A stretch of 7,699 bases of DNA. It comes from Bacteroidales bacterium (GTDB lineage Bacteria > Bacteroidota > Bacteroidia > Bacteroidales > Bacteroidaceae). The position numbers and the translations under genes were made by a program. Shown here piece after piece: positions 1 through 6,420 of the stretch. The stretch is from NCBI GenBank assembly GCA_004558865.1, contig SFCY01000108.1, positions 1-7,699 of the forward strand. The letters are read 5' to 3'. The notes below the pieces were generated by a model. The model had not been told where the DNA came from. It searched no databases and worked only from the letters and a program-made list of their open reading frames with translations. The number at the start of each line of letters is the position of its first letter. The stretch's first letter is position 1.

Positions 1-71
1 ACCATAGCTCCGGTAGGAGCGTAAGCCTGGACATGACCATTTTCCTTCCCCTTTACATATAAACTTACCAT
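1..71 (-). CDS. Possible 5' end of an unrecognised leftward ORF (partial)
   Basis: An ATG at 71 on the minus strand opens a frame with no stop for 23 full codons up to the window edge. It starts MVSLYVKGKENG and continues with a segment containing HVQAYAPTGAM. I do not recognise the protein. The start lies 120 bases downstream of the rnr stop, after a long hairpin, and no Bacteroidetes-type promoter is visible in front of it. The far end of the segment contains a small hairpin (GCTCC at 7-11 pairing with GGAGC at 16-20), so this may be intergenic repeat DNA that happens to be open. An open frame this short is weak evidence for a gene. Confidence 0.2.
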   Translation of the reverse strand, partial: MVSLYVKGKENGHVQAYAPTGAM

Positions 72-120
72 GATTCCACGGAAAATATCCGCTGTGCCAT
101 TGTTTTTTGGGGAGGGTCTT

Positions 121-172
121 CTCGGTTGCTGACGAACGCCAGCTACCTTATCGACATTTGCCAGCAACCGAG
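121..172 (-). other. Long imperfect hairpin downstream of rnr
   Basis: Perfect 11-base inverted arms, CTCGGTTGCTG at 121-131 and its complement at 162-172, enclose 30 bases. Pairing continues inward (133 with 160, 135-136 with 157-158, 138 with 155) with wobbles and one mismatch in the minus-strand transcript, leaving a loop near 139-154. It begins about 20 bases after the rnr stop. Neither strand has a T-run next to the stem, so it is not a classical intrinsic terminator. It could protect the 3' end of the rnr mRNA, help end transcription, or be a relic of a mobile element. Confidence 0.5.
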
Positions 173-191
173 GGAAGGCCACAGGAGAGGG

Positions 192-2423
192 CTATTTGGC
201 CTTTTGCCGCTTGGCCGTAGCGGGGCTGTCGGTGTCGGCCAAGACGAAGTCGAGCTGACGCTTCTCCAAGTCGGCGCGCGCCACCTTGATGCGCACGGGG
301 TCGCCAAGCTGATACTTGTGGTGGTGGCGGCGGCCCTTGAGGCAGAAGTTGCGCTCGTCGAAGTCGTAGTAGTCGTCGTTGAGGTCGCGCATGGGGACCA
401 TGCCCTCACAGTGGTTCTCGTCTATCTCGGCATAGATGCCATACGAGGTGATGCCGCTGATGTGGGCGTCGAACTCCTGCCCGAGCTTGTCGCCCATAAA
501 CTCCACCATCTTGTATTTGATGGAGTCGCGCTCGGCGTTCTGCGCGATGACCTCCATGTCGCTGCAATGCTCGCACAGCTCCTCACAGTGCTTCTCGTTG
601 GCCGAGCGTCCGCCGGCCTGATATTTCGTGAGCAGGCGGTGTACCATGGTGTCGGGGTATCGGCGGATGGGCGAGGTGAAGTGGGTGTAGTAGGGGAAGG
701 CCAGTCCGAAGTGGCCCACATTGTGGACGCTGTACTTGGCCTTCATCATGGCCCTCAGGGCCACGGCCTGTATGGCCTTCTGCTCGCGCTTGCCCTCGGT
801 CTCGTCCATGAGCTTGTTGAGCGACCGGGCGATGGCTCCCTGCGTGCCGTCGGTCTTCACCTTGTAGCCGAACTTCACGGCGAAGGAGCGCAGCACCTCC
901 AGCTTCTGGGGGTCGGGATTCTCGTGGATGCGGTAGGGGAAGGTCTTGGCCTTGTGGCCTTTCCTCACCCTGCCCACGCTCTCGGCCACGGTGCGGTTGG
1001 CCAGGAGCATGAACTCCTCCACGAGCTTGTTGGCGTCCTTGGACCGCTTGTAGTAGCAGCGGAGGGGATGTCCCTTTTCGTCGACGTCGAAGTGGAGCTC
1101 CTCAGAGTCGAACTTCACGGAGCCGCTCTTGAAGCGCTGCTTGCGCAGGAGCTTGGCCATCCGGTCGAGGGTGCACACCTCCCAGCCATACTCATCCTTG
1201 AACTTCCCGCCGACGGGCTTGGCGGGCTCGCCCTGTCCATCGACCACGCCGTTGTCTTCCAATATCTGCTGCGCCTCCTCATAGCAGAAGCGGCGGTTGG
1301 AGCGGATGATGGTGTGCACGATGCGGAACGACTTCACCTCGGCCTCGTCGTTGAGTTCGAAGATGACGCTGTAGGTGAGCTTGTCCTCGTCGGGTCGGAG
1401 CGAGCAGACGAAGTTGCAGAGCCTCTCGGGCAGCATGGGTATGGTGCGGTCGACGAGATACACGCTCGTGGCTCGCTTCTGGGCCTCGCGGTCGATGATG
1501 TCGCCCTCCCTGACGTAGTGGCTCACGTCGGCGATGTGGACGCCCACCTCGTAGAGCCCGCTTGGCAGCCGGCGGATGGAGAGCGCGTCGTCGAAGTCCT
1601 TGGCGTCCTTGGGGTCGATGGTGCAGGTCCACACGCCGCGCATGTCGACCCGCTCGGCCACGTCCTCAGGCCTGATTTCGCCCGTGATCTTGTCGGCGGC
1701 GCGCTCCACGGCCTCCGGGTACTTGTAGGGCAGCTGGTACTGGGCCAAGATGGCGTTCATCTCGGTGTCGTTGTCGCCCGAGTGTCCCAACACGTCGACC
1801 ACCTCTCCGAGGATGTTCTTGTGGTCGGCGTCGGGCCATTGGGTGACCTTGACCACAGCCCGGTCGTCGGTCTTGCCGCCCTTGAGCTTGCGCTTGGGTA
1901 TGATGATGTCGTGCACGAAGAGGTTGTTGGGGGTGACGAGGTAGGCCAGGTCGCGGTCCACCTTGAGACGGCCCACAAACTGGTCCTTGGCGCGGTGGAG
2001 GATCTCGATGACCTGGGCCTCCTTGATGTGCTTCTGCCGGCGCGCCATGAGGCTCACCTTCACGCGGTCGCCGTTGAGGGCTCCCATGGAGTTGCGCTCC
2101 GAGACGAAGATGGGCTTGTCGCCGCCGTCGGGCATGAAGGAGTTCTTGCCGTTCGACTTGCGGATGAAGGTACCCTCCTGCACCTGTCCCTTGGTGTTGA
2201 GCCTATAGGCGTTGTCGCCGTCCTTGGCGATGAAGTCGTCCCATTCCATTTCCTCCATGATGTCGATGGCCAGCATCTTCAATGGGTGTGTATTGAGATG
2301 GAGCGTCTTGAAAATCTCCTTGAACGTCAGGCTCTTGCCAGGTTGCGAGACAAACAGTTCTTCCAGTTGCTCGCCGAGCTGTTTCTTGGTCAGGCGCTTG
2401 CCTGATTTCTTTCCTTTTGACAT
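192..2423 (-). CDS. rnr: Ribonuclease R (RNB-family 3'-5' exoribonuclease)
   Basis: This 743-residue cytoplasmic exoribonuclease degrades structured RNA processively from the 3' end and acts in mRNA decay and in RNA and ribosome quality control. The domain order fits RNase R: an N-terminal helix-turn-helix-like region (about 10-75) rich in Lys near its start, two cold-shock domains (about 82-145 and 150-220), the RNB catalytic domain (about 255-600) and an S1 domain (about 648-727). The metal-binding motif TIDPKDAKDFDDA supplies D270, D276, D278 and D279, matching the four catalytic aspartates of E. coli RNase R. HFTSPIRRYPD (581-591) is the conserved RNB signature. The long Lys-rich tail of some homologues is reduced to a short end, TAKRQKAK. 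The ATG at 2423 is the natural start: no in-frame ATG lies between the preceding terminator and this codon, and the N-terminus is domain-complete. It lies 63 bases after the S9 peptidase gene. All catalytic residues are present, so it should be active. Confidence 0.97.
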   Translation of the reverse strand: MSKGKKSGKRLTKKQLGEQLEELFVSQPGKSLTFKEIFKTLHLNTHPLKMLAIDIMEEMEWDDFIAKDGDNAYRLNTKGQVQEGTFIRKSNGKNSFMPDGGDKPIFVSERNSMGALNGDRVKVSLMARRQKHIKEAQVIEILHRAKDQFVGRLKVDRDLAYLVTPNNLFVHDIIIPKRKLKGGKTDDRAVVKVTQWPDADHKNILGEVVDVLGHSGDNDTEMNAILAQYQLPYKYPEAVERAADKITGEIRPEDVAERVDMRGVWTCTIDPKDAKDFDDALSIRRLPSGLYEVGVHIADVSHYVREGDIIDREAQKRATSVYLVDRTIPMLPERLCNFVCSLRPDEDKLTYSVIFELNDEAEVKSFRIVHTIIRSNRRFCYEEAQQILEDNGVVDGQGEPAKPVGGKFKDEYGWEVCTLDRMAKLLRKQRFKSGSVKFDSEELHFDVDEKGHPLRCYYKRSKDANKLVEEFMLLANRTVAESVGRVRKGHKAKTFPYRIHENPDPQKLEVLRSFAVKFGYKVKTDGTQGAIARSLNKLMDETEGKREQKAIQAVALRAMMKAKYSVHNVGHFGLAFPYYTHFTSPIRRYPDTMVHRLLTKYQAGGRSANEKHCEELCEHCSDMEVIAQNAERDSIKYKMVEFMGDKLGQEFDAHISGITSYGIYAEIDENHCEGMVPMRDLNDDYYDFDERNFCLKGRRHHHKYQLGDPVRIKVARADLEKRQLDFVLADTDSPATAKRQKAK

Positions 2424-2441
2424 ATATGCTGATTCTTGTTT

Positions 2442-2478
2442 AAAAAGGGTCCGGAGCGCACAAAGCCCACCGAACCCC
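2442..2478 (-). terminator. Intrinsic terminator after the S9 peptidase gene
   Basis: On the minus strand, GGGTTCGG (2477-2470) pairs with CCGGACCC (2454-2447), with one G-U wobble. The loop is 15 bases and can pair further inside. The stem is followed directly by TTTTT (2446-2442). It starts about 9 bases after the peptidase stop codon, the classic position. Only 18 bases separate the T-run from the rnr ATG, so it also sits in what would be the rnr leader. Full termination would require rnr to start at a promoter overlapping this site; partial readthrough would give lower downstream expression. Confidence 0.7.
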
Positions 2479-2486
2479 TACGTTTT

Positions 2487-4544
2487 CTAATAATTCATGG
2501 TTCCGTTGACCATGTCCTCGCTCTTCCAGGGAGCTGGGGCGCCGCCGAGATACTTGTGGAACCACTCCAAGTGGGCGTTGTAGTAGAGCGGCATGGAGCG
2601 CAGCGTGCTGGGCCAGTGACCGTCGTTCTTGAACACGATGAGGCGGCTGGGTATGCCGAGGGTCTGGAGCGTGGAGAAATACTGCAGGCTCTGGGTGTAG
2701 GACACGCGGTAGTCGCGCTCGCCGGTGATGATGAGCGTTGGCGTGGCGAAGTTCCTCACGTAGTTGGAAGGGCTCCACTTCTGGTAGAGGTCGGAGTTCC
2801 ACGGCTGTCCGTCCATTTCGAAGTTGGGGAACCAAAGCTCCTCCGTGGTGCCCCACATCGACGGCATGTCGTAGAGCCCCATCATGGAGGCCAGGCACTT
2901 GAAGCGCTTGGTGTGGCCCTGGAGCCAGTTCATGAAGAATCCGCCGTAGCTCCATCCCATGGCTGCCATGCGTGTGGAGTCGACATAGTCGAGGCGGGCC
3001 AGCGCGTCGGTCACCTTCATCACGTCGACGAAAGGCTTTCCGCCCCAGTCCTGGCTGATGTCGCGGCAGAACTGCTGGCCGTAGCCCGTGGAGCCGTGGG
3101 GATTGGGATAGGCCACGACGTAGCCCGCGCCGGGATAGACCTGCCAGTCGCCGCGGAAGGAGTTCATCCACTGCATCTGCGGTCCTCCGTGCACATTGAT
3201 GACGAGGGGATACTTCTTGCCGGGCTCGAAGCCGTGGGGCTTGACGACGAACACCTCCACGCTGTCGCCGTTGGCCCCCTCCACCCAGAGCTCCTCCGCC
3301 GGGCGGATGTCGACCTCCTGCTCCAGCGCGTCGTTGAAGTGGGTGAGCTGCCTCTCGCGCAGTCCCTTGCGCGAGGGGGTGGCGCGGTAGAGGGCTGTGG
3401 GCTTGCCTGTGGAGGAATAGGTGTAGTAGAAGTTGCCCTTGCCGTCGAGGTCGAAGGAGCCGATGGCGCGGTCGCCGACGATCTTCTCTATCTTCTTGTT
3501 GGCCAAGGTGACCTTGAAGAGCGGCTCGTAGCCCCTCTCCTCGCCGAGGAAGCAGATGGCCTTGGAGTCGGGTGTCCACTTGTAGGCGTCCACCCAGTTG
3601 TCGAAGGCCTCCGTCAGGACAGTCTTGGCCCCCGTCCTGCGGTCGACGACGGCCAGCCGGAAGCGGTCGCTCTCATAGCCGGGGACGGTCTGGAAGCGGT
3701 AGGCGATGTAGCGGCCGTCGGGGCTATACTGCGGACTGCCGTCCCAGGCCTTGTTGTCGGCCGTCAGGTTGCGGGCCGTGCCGCCCTCCACGGGCACCAC
3801 CCAGAGGTCGGCGTTGGTAGAGGCCTCGGGATGGGGGGCGTGGTTGGAGAGGTAGCAGAGTTCCTTGGAGTCGGGGCTGAAAGTGAACCCCTCGGGCCCG
3901 GAGGGTGAGAAGGTGGGCGAATGGAACTCGCCGGGGGTGACGTCGGTGTAGGTGTCCTTGGCTATGTTGTAGATGATGATGTGCCAGAACTTGCCGTCGG
4001 TGTAGTCTGTCCAGTGGCGGAAGAGGAGCTTGTCGGCCAGGTGGGCCTGCACGGGAGCCTTGGCCTTGCGCTCGTTGGCTTCGGCATTGGCCTTGCCGTC
4101 GGCCCCGCCGATGGCGGGCCACACCTCTGCGGCAAAGGCTATGAGGTTGCCGTCGGGCGAAACCACGGCCCCATTGGCGCCGAGGGCGTAGTGGGTGAGC
4201 TGTCGCGACTGGCGCGTCTTGAGGTCGTAGGCAAACACCTGCAGCCCGTCGTCGGCCACGGCGGAATAGTAGAGCTTGGATCCGTCGGCGCTCCACTGGG
4301 GGGCGAAGCCCTTGATGCCCTCCAAGGGCTGGTGGTCGATGTAGAGCGTGGTCTTGGAGGTTTGGCTCTTCAGGTCGGAAGAGCTGACGTAGTAGGCCAG
4401 TTGCCCCTTGGCCGACACCGTGGGGCCGGCGGCATACTGCACCCGATACAGGTCGGGGATGGTGAAGGCCCGCTTCTGGGCGTTGGCGCCTGTGGCCACC
4501 AATGCGCCCAACAGCACCGCGAGCAAGATTGTTTTTCTCATCAT
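2487..4544 (-). CDS. Secreted S9-family peptidase, dipeptidyl-peptidase-5-like
   Basis: This 685-residue serine peptidase of the prolyl oligopeptidase family (S9) would cleave short peptides or release dipeptides outside the cytoplasm, feeding amino-acid uptake. Residues 1-22 form a signal peptide (MMRK, a hydrophobic core LLAVLLGALVA, then ANA before Gln23), and there is no lipobox Cys. A beta-propeller region (about 30-400) shows repeated SPDG/SADGSK-type blades. The alpha/beta-hydrolase domain (about 425-668) has HGGP (452-455), the nucleophile elbow GWSYGG (Ser532), GERDYRV (Asp611) and DGHW (His643), a complete triad. Length, triad spacing and the stretch TTEELWFPNFE resemble Porphyromonas gingivalis DPP5 (about 684 residues). 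DPP5 specificity is inferred; another S9 aminopeptidase activity is possible. A second in-frame ATG follows immediately (4541), and either start keeps the signal peptide. It is first in its transcription direction, with a long GC-rich leader upstream and a terminator just after the stop. Confidence 0.95.
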   Translation of the reverse strand: MMRKTILLAVLLGALVATGANAQKRAFTIPDLYRVQYAAGPTVSAKGQLAYYVSSSDLKSQTSKTTLYIDHQPLEGIKGFAPQWSADGSKLYYSAVADDGLQVFAYDLKTRQSRQLTHYALGANGAVVSPDGNLIAFAAEVWPAIGGADGKANAEANERKAKAPVQAHLADKLLFRHWTDYTDGKFWHIIIYNIAKDTYTDVTPGEFHSPTFSPSGPEGFTFSPDSKELCYLSNHAPHPEASTNADLWVVPVEGGTARNLTADNKAWDGSPQYSPDGRYIAYRFQTVPGYESDRFRLAVVDRRTGAKTVLTEAFDNWVDAYKWTPDSKAICFLGEERGYEPLFKVTLANKKIEKIVGDRAIGSFDLDGKGNFYYTYSSTGKPTALYRATPSRKGLRERQLTHFNDALEQEVDIRPAEELWVEGANGDSVEVFVVKPHGFEPGKKYPLVINVHGGPQMQWMNSFRGDWQVYPGAGYVVAYPNPHGSTGYGQQFCRDISQDWGGKPFVDVMKVTDALARLDYVDSTRMAAMGWSYGGFFMNWLQGHTKRFKCLASMMGLYDMPSMWGTTEELWFPNFEMDGQPWNSDLYQKWSPSNYVRNFATPTLIITGERDYRVSYTQSLQYFSTLQTLGIPSRLIVFKNDGHWPSTLRSMPLYYNAHLEWFHKYLGGAPAPWKSEDMVNGTMNY

Positions 4545-4729
4545 AGCATTATGTTTTGTTAATTTCCATCATCCGTTTCCACCCATGGGCCAGCCTTGGC
4601 CGGGCGCGACGGCGGCGGGGCGGCCGCCTTGGGCCGGCGGCCAAAGGGGCTTGGCTCCCCCTCTCCCGACTCCTATGGCATAGGGATGCGGCCCTCTGCC
4701 GGGTGGGTGGCTTTAATGCCGTAAAGTTA
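4545..4729 (-). other. GC-rich, hairpin-rich leader of the S9 peptidase gene
   Basis: No gene is visible in this stretch. It is dominated by G and C and holds several perfect stems: GGCCA/TGGCC (4588-4592 with 4597-4601, 4-base loop), GGCCGCC/GGCGGCC (4622-4628 with 4636-4642, 7-base loop), and the 13-base palindrome CCTATGGCATAGG (4672-4684). None is followed by a T-run on either strand, so they are not intrinsic terminators. If transcription starts near 4724, this is a leader of about 180 bases that turns A/T-rich just before the ATG. I recognise no known riboswitch core. Confidence 0.45.
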
Positions 4730-4764
4730 CAAAAAATATTGGAATAAGAGCTGACAAAGGCAAA
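4730..4764 (-). promoter_or_regulatory. Candidate leftward promoter for the S9 peptidase gene
   Basis: The minus strand has TATTTTTTG (4738-4730), one base longer than the Bacteroidetes -7 consensus TAnnTTTG. Two possible -33 TTTG boxes lie upstream at 4764-4761 and 4758-4755. Their spacers, 22 and 16 bases to the TA, bracket the preferred length of about 20. It is the best leftward match I found in the divergent region. Transcription would start near 4724. Confidence 0.35.
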
Positions 4765-4778
4765 ATATGCTTGAGAAA

Positions 4779-4810
4779 TTTGCGGGATAGGGCAAAAAAG
4801 CGTATTTTTG
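4779..4810 (+). promoter_or_regulatory. Bacteroidetes-type promoter for the phosphatase (and probably mnmA)
   Basis: TTTG at 4779-4782 and TATTTTTG at 4803-4810 match the primary sigma consensus TTTG / TAnnTTTG of Bacteroidetes exactly, with a 20-base spacer. The surrounding DNA is A/T-rich in an otherwise GC-rich genome. Transcription should start at about 4815-4817. The phosphatase ATG lies some 250 bases downstream, beyond a strong hairpin and an inverted-repeat element. Confidence 0.75.
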
Positions 4811-4820
4811 CACTACAGCA

Positions 4821-4841
4821 GGGGGCAGGTGGCCCCCTTTT
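4821..4841 (+). terminator. Terminator-like GC hairpin just after the promoter
   Basis: GGGGGC (4821-4826) pairs perfectly with GCCCCC (4832-4837) across the loop AGGTG, and TTTT follows (4838-4841), then CGTTT. By shape this is an intrinsic terminator, but it lies only about 5 bases after the predicted transcription start. It may work as an attenuator or as a 5' stabilising hairpin, or it may be a terminator for transcripts entering from the left. No plus-strand gene to the left is known to need one. Confidence 0.5.
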
Positions 4842-4863
4842 CGTTTCACTGCAACAACCTTTA

Positions 4864-4889
4864 AGGCCGGTTATAAGAATCTGGTCGAG
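4864..4889 (+). repeat. Terminal repeat copy 1
   Basis: This 26-base copy starts AGGCCGGTTATAA and ends GGTCGAG, followed by GCGTA. It matches the copy at 7601-7626 at 20 of 26 positions and shares the CGTA just beyond it. It matches the inverted copy at 5029-5054 at 19 positions. Confidence 0.6.
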
Positions 4890-5028
4890 GCGTAGGCAGC
4901 CAGCTGTCGGAACTCTAAACGTAAGTTGAAGAGGGAGTGAGCGGGCTGCACGACCGATGAGACTTGCCTTTTTGAGGCCGATAGATGCAGAAGACGACCG
5001 AGAACAACAAATACAATCAGCTTGGTTT

Positions 5029-5054
5029 CTAAACCTAATCTTTAGAACCGGCCT
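5029..5054 (-). repeat. Terminal repeat copy 2 (inverted)
   Basis: Read on the minus strand from 5054, this copy begins AGGCCGGTTCTAAAG, then ATTAGGTTTAG. It matches the copy at 7601-7626 at 21 of 26 positions, the closest pair of the three. It ends 13 bases before the phosphatase ATG and therefore forms most of the immediate leader of that gene. Confidence 0.6.
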
Positions 5055-5067
5055 AAAACATGACGAT

Positions 5068-6357
5068 ATGAGAAAACTGGTCTTTGTCCTGAGCCTGGTC
5101 CTGCTCTCAGGAACTGTGTCGGCACAACAGAGCCGCACGGAAATCAAAAACGACATCTCGCTTGCCGCTTCCAACTACAAGGCCTACTACGGCCCCACCA
5201 AACCCCTCACCAAAGCCCCATCCGGCTACACGCCTTTCTACATCAGCCACTACGGGCGCCACGGCAGCCGCTTCCTCATCGCCCCATCGGAGTATGACAT
5301 GCCCTACCAGACGCTCGCGCGCGCCGACTCGATGGGCAAGCTCACACCCACGGGGCAGGAGGTGCTGCGCAAGGTGAGGCTCATGCGCGACGAGGCCAAC
5401 GGCCGATTGGGCGAGCTCACGCCATTGGGGGCAGAGCAGCATCGCGGCATAGCCAAGCGGATGATGGAGCGATTCCCCGAAGTGTTCAAGGGCAAGACCA
5501 ACATCGACGCCAAGTCGACCATCGTCATCCGCTGCATCCTCTCCATGGAGAACGAGATGCAGCAGCTCGCGGCCATGAACCCGCAGCTGCAGATACGACA
5601 CGACGCGTCGATGCACGACATGTACTTCATGAACGATGAGCATTCGCCCTACATCAAGGGGGCGCGCAACAAGGCCACCATCGAGGCGTACAACAAATTC
5701 TACAACGACCACGCGCAGTTCAGCCACTTGATGACCGTGCTCTTCAACGACAGCAACTACGTGAGGTACGTCATCCGCCCCGCCGAGCTGGGCGTGGGAC
5801 TCTGCTCGCTGGCCTGCAACATCCAGAGCACGGAGCTGAGGAAAGAGTTCAAGATGTACGACATCTTCACCTTCGACGAACTCTACAACTACTGGCAAAT
5901 CTGCAACGCCAACTGGTACAGCTTCTACGGCCCAAACAAGCTCAACGAGGGAAAGGGAATGTACGTGCAGTCCAACCTGCTGCGCAACATCATCCAGCAG
6001 GCCGACTCCTGCATCCGGCTCGCCCATCCGGGAGCCACGATGCGCTTCGGCCACGAGAGCGACGTCATGCCGCTCACCTGCCTGCTCAACGTCAACGGCT
6101 TCGGCACCCCCCGCACCAACTTGGAGCAGCTCGACGACGAGGACTGGATCAACTACAAGGTCTATCCCATGGCCTGCAACCTGCAGTTCGTCTTCTACCG
6201 CAGCGCCAAGAGGGGAGAGCCCATCCTGTTCAAACTGCTGCTCAACGAGGACGAGGCTGCGCTGCCCGACCTCAAGCCCGTCACCGGCCCCTACTACAAG
6301 TGGAGCGACTTCCGCGACTTCTTCCTCAAGAAGCTGCAGGCGGCGCCGCGCCCATAA
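5068..6357 (+). CDS. Secreted histidine acid phosphatase (phytase/MINPP-like)
   Basis: This 429-residue branch-2 histidine phosphatase would hydrolyse phosphate monoesters, possibly inositol phosphates, in the periplasm or outside the cell. The signal peptide is residues 1-19 (MRKL, core VFVLSLVLLSG, then VSA before Gln20). The catalytic motif YGRHGSR places the nucleophile at His65 with R64 and R68. LTPLGAEQHRGIAKRM (118-133) and the R155 region match conserved family blocks. The second-histidine motif is FGHESDVMPL: His329 followed by Glu330, where classical acid phosphatases have HD and MINPP enzymes have HAE. Length and the FGHxxxxxPL context fit Bacteroidales MINPP-type enzymes; phytase activity is inferred. 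An in-frame ATG at 4957 would add 37 residues, but that extension lies in the inverted-repeat element and would bury the signal peptide, so 5068 is preferred. A promoter lies about 250 bases upstream, and mnmA follows after 63 bases. Confidence 0.93.
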   Translation: MRKLVFVLSLVLLSGTVSAQQSRTEIKNDISLAASNYKAYYGPTKPLTKAPSGYTPFYISHYGRHGSRFLIAPSEYDMPYQTLARADSMGKLTPTGQEVLRKVRLMRDEANGRLGELTPLGAEQHRGIAKRMMERFPEVFKGKTNIDAKSTIVIRCILSMENEMQQLAAMNPQLQIRHDASMHDMYFMNDEHSPYIKGARNKATIEAYNKFYNDHAQFSHLMTVLFNDSNYVRYVIRPAELGVGLCSLACNIQSTELRKEFKMYDIFTFDELYNYWQICNANWYSFYGPNKLNEGKGMYVQSNLLRNIIQQADSCIRLAHPGATMRFGHESDVMPLTCLLNVNGFGTPRTNLEQLDDEDWINYKVYPMACNLQFVFYRSAKRGEPILFKLLLNEDEAALPDLKPVTGPYYKWSDFRDFFLKKLQAAPRP

Positions 6358-6420
6358 GCCCCCGACGCTCCTGACCACATCACCCCTCTCACCCCCCATC
6401 AACGCCATCAAAAAAACGAA

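Larger units (their letters stand above)
4860..5057. mobile_element. Possible MITE or IS remnant bounded by short inverted repeats
   Basis: The left end reads AGGCCGGTTATAAGAAT on the plus strand from 4864. The right end, on the minus strand from 5054, reads AGGCCGGTTCTAAAGATT. Over the 26 bases inward from AGGCC the two ends agree at 19 positions, including the first nine and an inner GGT. The roughly 200-base interior contains no credible gene. A third, related copy stands at 7601-7626. Size, inverted ends, lack of coding capacity and a further copy nearby suggest a miniature inverted-repeat element. No clear target-site duplication is visible, and I cannot assign a known IS family. Confidence 0.45.

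Noticed and set aside
20..28. GGCTTACGC on the minus strand, also present at 7635-7643 on the plus strand
   Set aside because: A nine-base match within 7.7 kb on two strands is close to chance in GC-rich DNA, and the flanking bases do not align.
121..172. Integron attC site or small invertible promoter
   Set aside because: The arms lack the attC core motifs, no integrase or cassette gene is present, and no promoter lies between the arms.
126..2405. 759-residue open frame on the plus strand opposite rnr
   Set aside because: It is the antisense shadow of a GC-rich gene. Its translation is low-complexity, rich in V, L, G, A, H and D, and matches no family, while the minus strand encodes a complete RNase R.
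2436..3908. 490-residue plus-strand frame, and the 379-residue minus-strand frame at 2440-3579
   Set aside because: Both overlap the S9 peptidase gene in other frames and have biased, domain-free composition. The peptidase frame has a signal peptide and a full catalytic triad.
4945..4990. Hammerhead ribozyme-like stretch containing CCGATGAG
   Set aside because: The conserved CUGAUGA and GAAA core is not present and the stems do not close.
4957..5067. In-frame upstream start for the phosphatase gene
   Set aside because: It would add 37 residues before a clear signal peptide and would be encoded by the putative mobile element. The ATG at 5068 is much better.
4713..5174. 153-residue minus-strand frame in the divergent region
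   Set aside because: It crosses the rightward promoter, the hairpin, the inverted-repeat element and the start of the phosphatase gene. Its composition is random-like and Ser/Arg/Leu-rich, with no recognisable domain.
5107..6411. 434-residue minus-strand frame opposite the phosphatase
   Set aside because: It is an antisense shadow with no motifs, produced by the GC-rich third codon positions of the real gene.
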